A stretch of 64,000 nt of DNA from Varroa destructor (GCF_002443255.2 NW_019211456.1:42175435-42239434); one strand, 5' to 3'; shown: positions 13,538 to 27,009, counted from the first letter of the stretch. Program-made: numbers and translations. The notes: generated by a model from the letters alone, not told the origin.

Positions 13538-13776
13538 GGCCAGATTTCGGGCCAGCGAGGTTCTACTGGTGGGAGACAGAGCTTCCTTCCCTGTCTGCTT
13601 GCCTGAGAAGGCAAATGGAAGCTGTCAAGGAGAAAAAGGAGGTAGAAAGGAGACGCGGAAGGCTAACAGCGGCCGAAGCTGTTCTGCTTTCGTTGGCAGA
13701 TATCTTGACGCGACGCCTTTTAGCACGACGGTCGAACAAACACTCGTCCTCCACGCCAATTAGATTGCATCACTGA
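13501..13776 (+). other. Unassigned open frame, helical basic segment
   Basis: The frame has no ATG at its 5' end (TTG first) and could only be real as an internal exon, for example after the acceptor-like GCCTCAG at 13522. It includes a charged, helix-prone run (MEAVKEKKEVERRRGR and onward, then LADILTRRLLARR). A minus-strand frame overlaps it. I do not recognise it. Confidence 0.12.
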
Positions 13777-14868
13777 GCCGTAGCACTTCGCAAATTCCTC
13801 ATGCGTTCGCCCCGCTGGCCAAATTGACAGTCACCTTCTTATTCAGCAATGAGGTAACATCGGTCGGTCGATGTTAGAGGCCGACATAGCGCAGAGCCAA
13901 CACGCGGTCCGTCAGTGACGACCTAACGCTACGCGTATTGCGTGATATGCGGCAGTAGAGTTTATCGAAGCAGGGGGGCGTAAATGAGAAAGAGCTACTG
14001 AAGGCGTCCCCGATGCCCCCTGCTGCCGCGCCAGCTCAAAGTGAACAGTGATTCGGGTAGAAAAGAAATGGACGGAAACGAGTTCGGTAAGTGGGTCAGC
14101 TGGGCAGAAAAACACGTAGAAGCAACAAATTTATGAAAAACTAAAACGAAGCGCCTACCGATGGAGAAAATGGAGCCCGCCTAGGTACATGCTGCATGCG
14201 CTAAAAATCTTACTGGCAGTGTAGCATTGGGAACGTCTTTGTCCTGCCTCTAGATATGTATGACCATCCCTTCATCCCTATAGGCTACCAGACTGCAAAT
14301 TGCGTTTCTAAGAAACACAAGCAAACTTGTCGTTACAATATGTTTAGAAGTAGTGTAAAAATTTTGTTCACCTTAGATCACGAAGGCAGTTCGCACGCTG
14401 TCGCAGCTCTTTAGAGAATAATAGATAGTAAAAAAATCGAGAAGTATTATTATACGATATTAGGTAATTTTTCCAAGTGAAGTATTTATGAGGTTACATT
14501 AAGATGGAGACGAAAAGGATCAATGGGTAGCTTGCTTATGTCAACAATGTTGTGTTAACGAACGGCGATATCGTTGTTTACGAGTCTGGCGGTTCAAGTT
14601 CGAATCTGCGTGAGCCGGACATTCATAGATGGCAGCTTGCGCACTCGCAAGACATTGTCTGAAAATTGATATTTAGGTGATCTTTTTCAGAGGTAGAGTA
14701 AAAAAAACTGCACTTTGTTTATTACTTTCTTTATATATCCGATTACTGTTGCATTTATATATACAGTATATTAGATTTTGCCTTGGTATACCTTTTCAAT
14801 AGGAAATGGACATAACATAAAAAAATCCATAGAAATGCGTTTCTCTTATCCCCCCCCCCCTTATCAGC
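13777..14868. other. Gene-free stretch with a poly-C tract
   Basis: There is no coding support. A T-arm-like GTTCGAATC at about 14598 does not fold as a tRNA. A run of 11 C ends the stretch. Confidence 0.4.
14850..14860 (+). repeat. Poly-C tract, 11 bases
   Basis: Read directly. It lies eight bases before an ATG-started 98-codon frame (14869-15165) that is Cys- and Leu-rich and unrecognised. Confidence 0.95.
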
Positions 14869-15165
14869 ATGGCTTGTTGGCCCTGTTTAGTGGCTTATCA
14901 CTTTAATAGGCCCATCTGTGACTCTGCAGCGTTGGGCCATACTTTTTCGAAGACGAGCACGAATAAGCTGGTGGCAATGCGCCTGTTTACTTTCGAGGGT
15001 CTGTTTCTGTGTCCGTGTGTTTACTTGAAGGACAACGACTACAGCCGCCCGAAGTGGTTACTCTTAAGTTGCGCGCGCTTGCCCTGTTGTCTGATCCATG
15101 AGGGATCACTATTTGATGAAACACGACCTATGCTCGTTCCTTCGTTCTCCGTGATCTTCCTCTAG
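14869..15165 (+). other. ATG-started 98-codon frame, unknown
   Basis: The ATG has A at -3 and G at +4. The translation is Cys- and Leu-rich (begins MACWPCLVAYHFNRPICD) with no clear signal peptide or domain. It stops just upstream of the CT-rich region that holds the candidate gene start at 15383. It could be chance or part of a leader transcript. Confidence 0.15.
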
Positions 15166-15382
15166 GCATTGGGCGTATCTCCTCCCATCTTATTTTCCCG
15201 TTGCGCCCTATTGCGTCTCCACAGAACCATCGATGCAACCGCTGCCACTACCACCATCAGTGTTATAGTGGCAACGCATAGAGCTTAGAGAGAAGCGGCT
15301 GCTTTAGAGGCGCACTCGTTGCCCATTCTTTGAAACTTCGACTTATTCTACCAGTGCACAGCACCGCTTTCCTTTCGATGCG

Positions 15383-15905
15383 ATGGTATGCGCCGCGCTG
15401 GAAGCTGCAGCCCCAGCCGCTGCTTCAGACGACGGAAGCCGCATCAATACCGTAAGCTCTCTGCTCATCTCTTCTATTTTTCTTCTACCCTTCTCTCACT
15501 CGCTTTTGCGTCGTCTATCTGCCCGGACCGTCTGCAGCCTCTCTCTCACTCTCTCCCTCGTTTTATCCCAACCAGGCGGAGGACACTGGCGGAGGAGTAG
15601 TCCTCAGAGCGGGTCCAGTCAGTGGTCATATTCGTCAGGCCTTCACGTTCACTCTTCGTATTTCAGCAGTGTCAGGACGCGGGGGCTTCTACTATTGTAC
15701 GAAACAGCTCCTCTTCACCCCACCTACCTCCTCTGCCCCGCATCGTTCGTTTCTCGTGTTCCCGCCTCCCACCACCGTTGCGTTTGAGCCTGTGGTCGCT
15801 CTCTGGTGGCTACTCAACAGTAGTTTGCATTGCAGACGAAGCAGCCTGACCGTCTGGCTAGCTGGCTGCAGGAAAGCTACTTGAAGAAGCAGCTCCCCAG
15901 AGGAG
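15383..15905 (+). CDS. Possible 5' exons of a plus-strand gene (15383-15451, 15836-15905)
   Basis: A frame from the ATG at 15383 encodes an Ala-rich start (MVCAALEAAAPAAASDDGSR) and meets a good donor, ACC|GTAAGC, at 15451/15452 in phase 0. A CT-rich stretch follows, with an acceptor-like ATCCCAACCAG before 15576. A second possible exon at 15836-15905 follows TTGCATTGCAG, begins in phase 0 and encodes an amphipathic helix-like run (PDRLASWLQESYLKKQLPRG) before the donor GGAG|GTAGGG. I cannot fix whether an exon at 15576 lies between them. The CT-rich, CpG-containing surroundings would suit a promoter and leader. No protein family is recognised and both exons are short, so chance remains likely. 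Confidence 0.25.
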
Positions 15906-17296
15906 GTAGGGAATTACAGAGTGAGCGAGAGCAACAGCGAAAAAAGACCAATAGAGAAGGGTGTAAAAGAGCTTACGTCACTCAGAAGATGGCTGATTTC
16001 GTTGCGCCGTTTCTGATAGCGCGCTCGCGGCGAGCATCAACAGCCTGTGCTGCCTATGTCCAGCTGTGAAAGAAGAAGCAGTCACCGCGCCGCCATAGCA
16101 CCTTTTTGTTGAACGAGTACGCAATGTACGGCCGACAATGCTCACAGGAAAAGCTCCAAACTATAGGTGTTCATGTGTAGATGCAAGAAGCTCGTTTTTC
16201 GACACGACCGGGTGTACCTGTAGACTTTCCATTCAATGGGTTAACAAAATGCGGAAGTGAAAATCGTGAGAAAGATGTACATAGACAAATAGGCGCTATC
16301 AATCACTACAAGGACCCACATAGACGGTCATTGATCAGTTGGTTCGTTGCAATATCCGCATTTGTATAGCTTGTCGCTATTGTTATTGAGAAATAAAGTT
16401 AGTGTAAGGTGAATTAACAAAGCACTTGGAAACAAGCCGCAACATATTTTTGTTCTGAGGCATGGAGAACCTATATACGAACGCCCTAAAGAACATGGTC
16501 CTGGCCACCTAGAGTGCGACACGTTGCCTAACTTGACTTTGCAGCTCTAAATAAAAACATTAATGAGAAAAGCATGCAGGTCTCATTTATCTATTGTTCA
16601 TATAAGCGTTAGATTTTGGGCCTTTTCGGATTTCTCCCCCGACAGTTCTTTCCTTGGGATTGCAGCAGTGCTTCAAAGGTCTGCTTTATCGCAGGCAGTT
16701 AGTGATATGTCTGGGTCAATGGAGTTGCTGGTGCCACTGGACATCCGTCGATTACCATCGAAGCCTTCGCTGTAAAAAGAAACAGATTTTGGAAGGAAAT
16801 CAAATTTCAGCTGCTCCTAACGAAATTAGATTTTTCAACCCGGCAGTTACCAAGTGTTCCCGATATCGGCAGTCAGCTTTCGCTCTGTATACGGCCAGTC
16901 GTCACTACCCGCTCTGCTTTTTTTTCACAGTAATAGTCGAGCTAAAAGAGGCAGTAAGCCGGGACAGTATCACCATACACGTATCTGTTACCTAATATAA
17001 AGCAAATTTCAATCTGCACTTCAGCAGCGATCATATCAACAAATTACAAAATTGTCTTCATTTTGTTTTATAGCTATAGCTCCTCTTTCATGATCGTCCA
17101 TTCATTAACGTGGAAAAGCCTTCTCAGAAAATACTCAAATTTACTTTCTATCTAATTGAACAAATGAGAAGTGTGTAGCGACTGCCATAATATCGCTCTC
17201 ACTCCATGTTTTCCTCTATTCGGTTCAGTTTTCTGTGCATTTTTCTTTTTCTTCTTTTATCCTTTCACACAATCTCCCCTTAGTTAACTCCAGTAG

Positions 17297-17425
17297 CTCA
17301 GTGTCTACCTGAGCCTGGCCACAGAGCTCGCCAGCCCGTCGGCTTTGGATCTCCTTCGATTAAGCAGCATCAGTGCACCACTGCTGCGTCTCGACTGCTA
17401 TGCTGTGGTTAAGCCGATCCGATCC
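17297..17425 (+). CDS. Possible internal exon, plus strand
   Basis: A long pyrimidine-rich tract (about 17224-17280) leads into AG acceptors at 17296 and 17301. The open frame that follows reads LSVYLSLATELASPSALD and onward with few rare-looking codons, up to the donor TCC|GTGAGAG at 17425/17426. It could belong to the candidate gene beginning at 15383, but the phase of the 15836-15905 exon (1) does not match this one (0 or 2), so at least one more exon or a different model is needed. Not recognised. Confidence 0.18.
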
Positions 17426-17480
17426 GTGAGAGGATCGCTAGAAACTCTCTATTCAAACCGACCCACAGCAAGGCCATTCA

Positions 17481-17527
17481 GCAGCAGGCAGGCAGGCAGA
17501 CAGACAGACAGACAGACAGACAGCAGC
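17481..17527 (+). repeat. GGCA/GACA tetranucleotide microsatellite
   Basis: GCAG and GGCA units pass into about seven GACA units. It lies inside an open frame that is therefore Arg/Gln/Thr/Asp low complexity and not evidence of a gene. Confidence 0.9.
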
Positions 17528-20500
17528 GATTTCAGGGCTTCGCCTGCCTGGATAGGTAAACGGGCACGGGATTGTACACTTTGGTATAGCCTTTCGTCGT
17601 TTATCCTCCGATTATTGGGGTGCAGCCCTCCTGAGCACCAGGACCAGGATTCCGCTTTCATCCCGTTACAACAGCTCATGGCACAGACTCCGAATTCAAG
17701 ACTTTGTTAGGAGTTTGGTCGCGCGTGCTTGGTTAAATCACGATAGACTATCGAGTCTTTGCGAAACTGTCTCGGCTATCGCGAAGAGGAGCCATCGAAG
17801 CAGTGTCCTCAGGAGAACGAAACATGCAAGGATTGGACATATCCTACAGCGGCATAGTCTCCGGACCTGCAGAATGCCGGAGGATGTGCAAGAATAATAG
17901 ATGTATATACAACAACACCTCTGGACTAGAAATATAAGTGATTCGGAATGTGACCAAAAAGGACACGCAATGCAAAGGTGTACTGGATTCAACTGGTTTG
18001 CATATTTACTTAAAGGATGGCTTGAGGATAAGCAATGACATTAACTAAATAGATTTTGCGATACAGATGAGTTAAATAGTGCCTCGATAAAAAGCGGGCA
18101 GAGGTGGTTCAGGAAAGGATACATACCTAGCCTTTCTAAAAATTATTACATCTTTAAATTTGCCAGGTAGAGCTGCACACAAATCGAAACCCTCAACAAA
18201 ATGGAAAATATACTCGCGCATGTTATATATACGTACATATATACATAAAGGAAATCATGAAGTGGACAAAATTACAATTTTGAAAGAGAAATTTTAAATT
18301 CTGTATTGAAGAACAGCGAGTCGCACCCTCTGTTCCTTACGAACGGGATTAATTCGCTTCGGGAAACGCTAAGGCTGAGTTGTCAGTTAGGGGATTGGAT
18401 TTATTTCTAAATTTCTGCGTTTTGTGATTTTGTACGGCGAAGCCGTACGTTGGAATTTACCATTATTGGAGTAGTACCACTCTAGTTGAAGTTTGCCGCT
18501 ATTTTCCTTTGCTGTTATTGGGTAGCAATGGTTGTCGGCGCGCATCGATGGTTAGATGAGGTCATACGGCGTGACTCCACCTCTTGCAACATAGTATTTG
18601 ATGCGTTCCATTCGGACGTTCTCCCAGTGAAGGGAGGTGATGTGACAGAGCGGCTAAGAGAAGTCCCAGGATTGATGATGATGAACCGAAAAGCGCCTTT
18701 ACGAACCCCTCTCGCAGACAACTGATGTTGGTCATGATGGCGTCCCACAAGGATCGTGAAGCCGCGTGTCTGCCAGATAGCCCGTTAGAAGCTAGGGCTG
18801 CAACAAATGAAGGAGGATACCAGCTGAGCAAGAACGTATTATAGATTGGCGAGGTGCCTAGGGAGATGCGAACAATATAAGACGCAGAAATGACCGTAAC
18901 AGTATGACGCCGGTTTAGAAGCTTGTTTTAACCTATGAATTGTGATGAACGTCTATGAGCTACGACATATTTAAAAAGGAAACTGTGAGTAAATAAAATT
19001 CAAATCCGATTCTTTTTCCTCTTATGTCCCATAAGTCTTGTTTATATTAACCGTTGCATGCGGAACAAAGAATTAGCTAGTATTCTTCACCTGATCCTAC
19101 CGAACGTTATATTACAGCCACATTAAAATGAAAAGAACAATAATAAATTAATAGCAATAATGCGAGTAAAAAACTCTAAATATTGCTAATCATATACCAA
19201 TACAATCACGTTTTTGTGAAATCATTCCACTAGATAAACGAACATTTTATCCTAATGCCCTTGTATGCTGTGGCACCTATTGTTTACCCGCATTTGTGAG
19301 CTTCAGGGCTCGACCGTTTCGAATAGTTTAGCCTGGAGGCTACGAGAAGACGATCTATCCAAGGAACCAATGGCGAGTAACTGATACATTAGACCACTGA
19401 CTTCGTGTCTCTTGCTTTATAACACTATGGCGGCATGAGCTAGACGGGATGCAATCGAAGAGCATCGGCCATAGTGCGCGCGCGCAGTTACACATACACA
19501 CCCTGGCCTGCATTGGCCAAACATCTTAATACTGGCCGGAGGTGTTGACTTTTAGATAATATCAGCGACTCTCTTCTCATCGTATAGGACGAAAGTTCCC
19601 CAAGTCACTGCCGTTTGGGACGAAATAGCCAACGACAGCGTTGGCCAGCGCAGCAGCAGCGGTGGCATCAGGGACCGAACATGTAAGGGGATTGAGCTAG
19701 CCAAGATTCGGGTGAACTCCATCCTACTTGGCCATGGCCACAGATAGAAAGACAGACGGACACATCTGCAGACAGAGCACCAGCCTGCGCTTGAGTTCAT
19801 CTTGGCTCGTCAATGTTGGGAGAATAAACAAAGCAAGCGAATCGGGCTCAGCACGCAGACCCGAGCCCGGTAAAGTACTACTGCTACTAGTAGAAGAAGA
19901 AAAAGTAGCAGCATCCGTTTGCCTGTGGTAGGATCTGGACGTGTATTGCATTCCGTCTATGTCCCTTGCCGCCCTGGGCCCTCTAGACGGGTTTGGATCG
20001 CGGAGATCGCACGCCCTCAGCCGGCAGGTCAAGCGGACAGTAGGATCGAGGCACGGGGGCACAGCCGGACTCGCTCAGTTGCATGACGCAAGTGGCCCAA
20101 TAGGCGTAAAGGGCAGGCTATAGACAAGGGTCAACAAGGGCGTCGTTCCGTATCACTGAAATAGGCTAGGTATCGAATCCCAATCAAGATATGTCCCTAC
20201 CTCGAAATGAATTTCCGGAGTAGGTGGGACTCGCACGGTCTTTCAAGCGGATTGAAGTGTATAAGAACGCTTTTGGCCTACTGATAGGGACAGCATAGAA
20301 GACATGCGTACGTATATACAAAATGTGCATAGAGTGGCGCGATCCTTGGCGGGCTGAAGTGTCAGCCAGCCTATTCCTATTCGGCCGAGCTTTCTGTCCG
20401 CAGTAATAGTATTATATAACGCCAAAATGTGATGTAAAGACTAAAACTTCTGGTTTGTGTGCTCTCTACTGTCGGATATTGGCAAATAGTTTTTCCACAT

Positions 20501-23500
20501 AAGCGTGAAGGATATCTGTATATATTGACATAACAGTTTAACATTACTGACGGTTGTATCTATGCACGAAGTATAGATCCCCTATGGCTAGTTCGAAACA
20601 GGATGTTCTATCGAATAAAAAATTGGCTTTCTATCTTGATTGGCCACTGGATTCGACAATTTACTGTTGTATATTGTCCTGATACATCTACAGCTGATCT
20701 TTAGTAGTTGGTTTGAACCTCTTGTGTTTAACGTCGTGACTCGCTTGATAGAGTTCAAAATATATGTCGGCTATCGGTTTGATTGTTTTACCTGTCATGC
20801 TATAAAACTAAGATCCAAGATGTATCGAAGGGCGCAGCCGGACCAATACCATAGCCGATTCCATTGTTAACGGAACTCTATCTTGTTAGCTTGGCCCTAG
20901 CTATGTATCATTTCGAGCTACATAAGTACTTGTAGGGTATCCTCATGTACCCATATGTGAAGACATCAGGGGTCCATTACGCAATTTAGCTAATACCTAA
21001 GAGATGATGGCAGTTTTGCAGTTAGAAGGCATGCTTGTCGATGCCTTATCAGAGAACAGGGTACACTTTTAATGTGAATACAACACTAGCCAACGGAGGG
21101 TCGAAATGGTCCTTCGTAATATGTCTTTGATGACCAACGGCGCCCGTACGATTGTATCCCAAGAAGACTTCCGACAAAATGCGGTTATATAAATGCCCCA
21201 TTCCACCTTCGATGTGACATGATCGAGATTACAATAATCATCGTGCAAATGCACTGCCTAATACATGTCCACATATATTTACCATATTATCCAATGCTAT
21301 ATTTTAACAATACAGACACGGAAGCACTTTAAATTGATGCTGTGACCCCAAATAGGGTTTTGTTTTCACCAGTTGAACGGTGATCGAACCGGTGGTCACG
21401 CGCTGCCTAAAAAGCTTTTTGGCAGGAACATGCTAATCAATAGAGCCATGATACGGCACTGAATCGATATGCAAGCTAGAAATAGATAGGAAGATCAGGT
21501 ACGTAGTCGTCGCCTGGAATCGTGCATTCTAGCGTACACAGAGATAATTTGCTCACTGAATTTTTTTTTTCAAAATTAATCTCGGCAAAGGTAAGATTTA
21601 GTAGAGAACTCTAAATGTCCGTTCGCATCCTGCCTACTGATCGTACCGGACATGTTTTACCTGGTACCGTTTTTACTAATCATTCTATTCTGTTCTTTTT
21701 TTGTTTTATTGCGATTGCATTCAGTAGCTCTCTCTTCGTCCTACCCCAAAGGTATATAACAGTGCGTATCGAAACAGATTTTCTGTTTTGCTTACCTCAG
21801 ACTCTCCTTTCGGTAGAAGGATATTTTTTAGTATTATACATTTGCTATGCTAGTAAAGAGCTGAAAATTTCTAGGACGTCTATCAAGGATTCTTCAGAGT
21901 ATTTTCCGTAAATTTTGAAGAAATTGAACTGTATTATATTTAAGAAAAAAAAAAATTGAACTTGATTGGGTGTTTCCAATGCGTTTAGCAGAAATCATTA
22001 TGGCGTGCTTGTTTAGGGCGTAAAAGATATATTGAATATTTCTTTATTTAAAAAATACCTATAACTGGTGAAACAAATAAATAGTTCATGATGATAAAAA
22101 TTATCGAACGCAGCTGCAATAGATATTTGACCGCGATTGCCCTTTCCTGAAATATCTATCGCTTTTTCTGAAAAATTTTTGGCTGAAATAACTGTAAAAC
22201 AACGTTGGTGACAAAAGACAGATCTTGATAAGTGAGATCTTTCGCATTGAGCAAATTAAATTATATTTAGAAAAAAAAAAGCCTCGAAAATGGTTACAGC
22301 TAGGATAATTCTGGTGCTAGGGGCAAGGTGTTGTGAGCCTTTCACCTAAAACTTTTCGTTTTTGGTGGGTTATGGGGGTTTGGTGAGTTACTGAATATAT
22401 GACATATATTCAAGAACTAAACCATAAATAAATAAACTTTATATAACATAAAGCTCACACTATGACTATCAGAGACGATCGGGAACGTTTTGTTAAACTT
22501 AACGGTCAGAGTCTGAACAGCCAATAATTTCGAATTTGCTTACGATAATAATCTAGGTGAGGCTGTATATGTATGTTTCGCAGGTCGTTGGATAAACGCG
22601 TTATTGTATCATCATATGGCAATTAAGAAAGCGGGAATTTGAAAGAAGGCACTCAAGCTTGTGAACATATTAGTGACAATAGAAAGCACACAAAGAAAAG
22701 CTCATCCTCTGGATAGATAAGAGCGGACCAGCCACAAAAGCGACCTAAAGGCAAAATGGAGCGTTGAATCAATTATTTACAAGCTTTAGGCTAGGTGGTA
22801 TGCCGCTGTCCTTTTGGGTTACCACAGGGTCCGAGTTTGCGCTATTTTTAAGCATTATTGCTTGCTCGCTGTGATGAGAAAATCATCAAGGAAGTAAACG
22901 TACGATTTGCTCTGCCCGTTGTTCCATTAGTAGTTAGATACTCAATTTGATTTATTTCCGTTGCTTAAATAAATATATTGTATTTTTTCCTATAGTATTA
23001 CACAATATGTCTACATGCTAAATGTTATACACTATGTTAAACAGAAGCAAAACGAAAATGGAAAAAAAATAGGAAGAACTATTGTGCTTGTAACAGTTAC
23101 AAACATACCTATTTGCTCATGCCAAAAAAGTAAAAATATCTTGAGTGTGGAAAAACGAAGCTTATCAAGCGTTGGAATACAGCTGGTAAAATTAGAAGGA
23201 CCACACAGGCGAAATAGATACAACTACCAAGCAAGCAATAGTTTTATCGATGAAAAAATCATTCGCTTACAAGTCCAGTAATCTCGATCTGTTCGATACG
23301 TTTCTATGCTGAATAATCACTTTGAAACGATCTTATTTGTTTTCCCAGTAAATACTACCGTGTTTTGCTGGAGTAATGGCATCCGGTAAGCATTAAGGGC
23401 GCGGTTTTCCCTAGAAAGTGGCACAAGAATCGCTTTCGCAAATATAAGGATATAATTGGCCGAACAAGGAATCGCAATACCCCGCCTGCAGTAATCAAGT

Positions 23501-26218
23501 GAGTGATACGTGCTTTGGATACATTTGGCATTTGCACAACAATGCAAGATCGCGCTCAGGAATTGCTTCTGAGGAAGGCTTAGCCCCTTCTGGGACGTCG
23601 CTACCTGTATCCAATGTACGTCGACCCACGGAACGGCGAAGGAAGCACAAAACATGTATTCTAATAATTGTCAGTCGGGCAATGCGTGTTCACAGTCTAT
23701 CAGCAATTAAACTAATAGTTGCTAACCTTCAAGTAGATTTTTTAAAAATAAATACTTTTCTGTCATAGGCAAAAACGATCAACGATCAGGCTCGTGTTAC
23801 GCCTTACAAAGGAACAAAAATTTGATACCTCCGCTAAGCCTCGGAGGAGAGTAACGCTGTATAGTTTTCTTTGCAGTTGATTAAGAAATCCTAATGAAGA
23901 AGGACGGGCTCATCTGCGACGTAGCGAAGTACCTGGCTACGCCTCATGGATAAGAATTACAGCCGGCCGCCCGTTCACCGCCTTGTCATCTACAACTCGT
24001 TCGGGTTTCGCAGCCCGCGTGCCCTATGTATAAATTACCGTACATGCATATTCTTACATTATTATAGGTTCATCGGATCAGCGCACGAGGTGATCGCCAT
24101 ACTCGTAGTCACCTTTTACCACGTACCTTACTACACTCGGATTAAACAGATTAGTCCGGAATCAGCAGACTGCCCGAACAACTGGACAGAAAAATAACGA
24201 AGACCAGTGGCTGAACGGAAGGTAAATACGGGTGAATTAAACCTCTGCTTTGCCCATCTTTGCCTCATCTTTTGGCTGGGTTAATCTGTAAAATGTAGCA
24301 TTGAAAGGAACGTGATAGTGAGCTGATTTCGTGTGGAAGCTAGCTCGACGTTTCACATTAGTTCCACATTTTTTGTCTAATTACTTTGATATAATAAAAT
24401 GAATATTTATCTCGATTAAAAGATCTGCTTCACGTGCATGTTACAAACAGGCTCTCGATAGAATTTGGCCCTGAAGTAGATAGAAGTTAATTTCCACACA
24501 ATAACTGCCGAATCCACTAAGTTTGCTCAAAAGTGAAATCACGATATACTTGTATTAGATCAGCTTTATTAGACTGCCTACGTGCAGGGATGAATGTAGA
24601 TGGCTAAATTGAATTCTCTCCCCGAGCTTGATGATCTATCGCCGATTGTCTCCCAGTAAGCGACTTCAATAGGCGACAAATATAAACGCGTTCACATCGA
24701 AGCCGTACTGGGAGCGAAATCGAGCATACGTTTGGGGAGAAATAGGGAGGCCATTTTCGACAGCAGCTTCGTCTCTTCTTTACTCTATTGATATTTATGT
24801 ATCTGCTTCACCTGTATTTCATGAGACTGGAGGAACAGCGAATTGGCTCAACCTCAGTCACATGCTACATGGTCGGTCTGAAATGCCCTAAAGGTCGCAT
24901 TGTAGAAACAAAACGTGGCAAAGGCCTGCTTCCTAAGACAATTCAAATATATCTTCACGCGCAGCTTCTGGCCTAGGGACAAACATGGTACATAAATTTA
25001 TCATTATAATAACTCGTGTAGCCAGCAAGCTAAATGGCGCACTCAAGCGCTTATTGCGACTTTGGCTATAATTTTCCTAATGTATAATACCTAACTGCTA
25101 GAGCGTTTCGTAGCCTCTTTGAGGCCGCGAAACGCTGTGAACTTTATCGTTAAAGACTTATCGTATAAGACGCAATTTGTTGTCTGTAGATACACGTCCT
25201 ATTTTAAATACTACCTACTACTAATAGATATTCTCGATTCGCTATATTAAGAAACGATTCATCTCTGATGTCCCTGGAAACGATCGGAACCTTTTTCTAC
25301 CTACTCGTCAAAACGACTATAGGAGACGACCACAGGATGAGAGGAGACAAGTAAGCTCCGTCGAACACCACCGCATTTTCTTGGCCCTTTAACTTCCTCC
25401 TTCATTTCCGGCCTTTCTGCCAACTGTTCACGGCAGTACACGCGGCGGGGGGCGTCTCTCACTATAGTTGTTCCAGTGGAGTCTATGCTGCATTCGTTGC
25501 AGAGATCCAGAAGTATCTACAAGGAAAGGGCTGTGTTATTGACCAGGGGACCATCAACAGTAGGTAATGTATTGCTCATACACTAACTCTTATTCTTCTC
25601 AGTTAATACACAAAATATTCCACCATTTTTCAGTTAAACTAAAGCCGCCGCTGTTACCTGAAAGGCGTTTTTCATACTAGACAACAAGAGCAGAAATTCT
25701 AATAGAATAGCAACAGCATTACTCACAGAACTAGACCCGTTTTTCGTTCTTTTTTCCCGCTTACGCAGGATTCCCAGCGACGACTCTCTGTTTCTCTCAT
25801 CTATACAAAGCGAGTTTCGCCCGCTGACTGTTCTCGCTGCGCTGGCTTCCCTTTTCCGCGCGAGCCGAAACGTCAGTGACGGGCGAGGCGGCAGCTCTAG
25901 CAGTAGACATAGACTGAGAAAATAGCTAGATCCTCTCTATCTGGCGGTGGTACACTTTATATATATATGCAGTCTACATTCGTACGGTAAATGTAAGAAG
26001 CAATGAGTAGGCAAGCATAGATAGCTTCCAGGATGATAGCATACAAAAGGCCTCAAACATGCACCTTTGGTGCCACCCACTTGGCCTGAGACATCAACAG
26101 AAAGAACAGTTCACCTTTGAACAACGATAATCAAAGAATCCAAGCGACATAGCAAGAGAGGTAGGTTCATTGAGCGCTCGAAAAGTACACAAAAAAGTGC
26201 AATTTTTTTCTTTTTATC
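17528..26218. other. Long gene-free stretch
   Basis: No gene can be supported over nearly 9 kb. Frames of 60-112 codons are scattered on both strands, often overlapping, without motifs. Those at 19.55-20.12 kb lie in a GC-richer patch and those at 21-25 kb in AT-rich DNA. A small perfect hairpin (GTACGGC-GAA-GCCGTAC) is at about 18432-18448. This could be intergenic DNA or a long intron. Confidence 0.4.
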
Positions 26219-27009
26219 TTACAAGTTGGCGAAAATGTCCAGCAGATATAGTCGGTAGGAAAGCAAGGGCTCGTAGCGCAGCGCCGCTAGGAATCTGCGC
26301 CTAGCTTGTTGGATGCAGCGAGGAATGGCTACGGAGGTAGGCTTTGTACGTCCGACACCCACTGTGCAGATGGGTTGCAGTTGGCCATCCACGACCCAGC
26401 TTCTCGACTGGCTTTCGCCCAGTGGGTTTCCAGTTGCTTCTGCCATCAAGACCCAGAGGAAACTGGGAGGGGATTTGCGACAATCACTGGCGTATACGAA
26501 CAATGCTAGACGCATTTCCCCTTCCTTGCGTCTGCTCATCTTACTTCAACCCCCGATGCAATTGTTGGCAGTGCTGGCTGTGCAGTATGAATGAGCGCAT
26601 TCGGCAGGTGGGCCACAGAAGTATGGAGGATGGACGGACTAGTTCGGATCTGCTTCTCCGATGGACCCTCAAACCAACAGCGAGGTACAACACACATAGT
26701 CCTACGCCCATGGCCTCCATATTGAAGGCGGATCGGTGCCGTTTGATGGGGCGACAGCCTGTTTCTTTGGCTATTTTTTTTACGTATGCGATCGTAGAGG
26801 CATTAAGGCAGCATAAGAGACTGCATGAAAGACAGGGAACGGAGAAAAGGAAAGAGATATATGGAAAAATAAAGGAGAAGCCCGTCGATGGAATAACAGA
26901 GGGAATCCCTACAGCGCGCCGGATCGGAGACGCGTTTTATTTTCATTTGCTTTGTTCCTATGCATTTCTCCTGATTAGTTTTGCACTTTGTCGAACATCT
27001 GCGGCTTAA
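26219..27009. other. Segment with a 221-codon open frame and overlapping antisense frame
   Basis: The plus frame 26344-27009 is open for 221 codons but begins at TTG. Its first ATG is about 54 codons in. A minus-strand frame 26539-26219 (106 codons, true ATG) overlaps its 5' part. The plus translation has a Cys/Trp-rich piece, a Lys/Arg-rich piece (RQHKRLHERQGTEKRKE) and a hydrophobic C-terminus, with no family I know. Either could be exon sequence; neither has enough support to be called a gene. Confidence 0.2.

Noticed and set aside
14530..14640. T-arm-like GTTCGAATC with an upstream TAGC-type A-box-like word, as in a tRNA or tRNA-derived SINE
   Set aside because: The bases flanking the would-be T-loop do not pair and no acceptor stem forms. 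No second copy was recognised.
18486..18725. Frame with a signal-peptide-like start (KFAAIFLCCYWVAMVVG)
   Set aside because: It begins at TTG, not ATG, the upstream AG lacks a good pyrimidine tract, and the remainder shows no motif.
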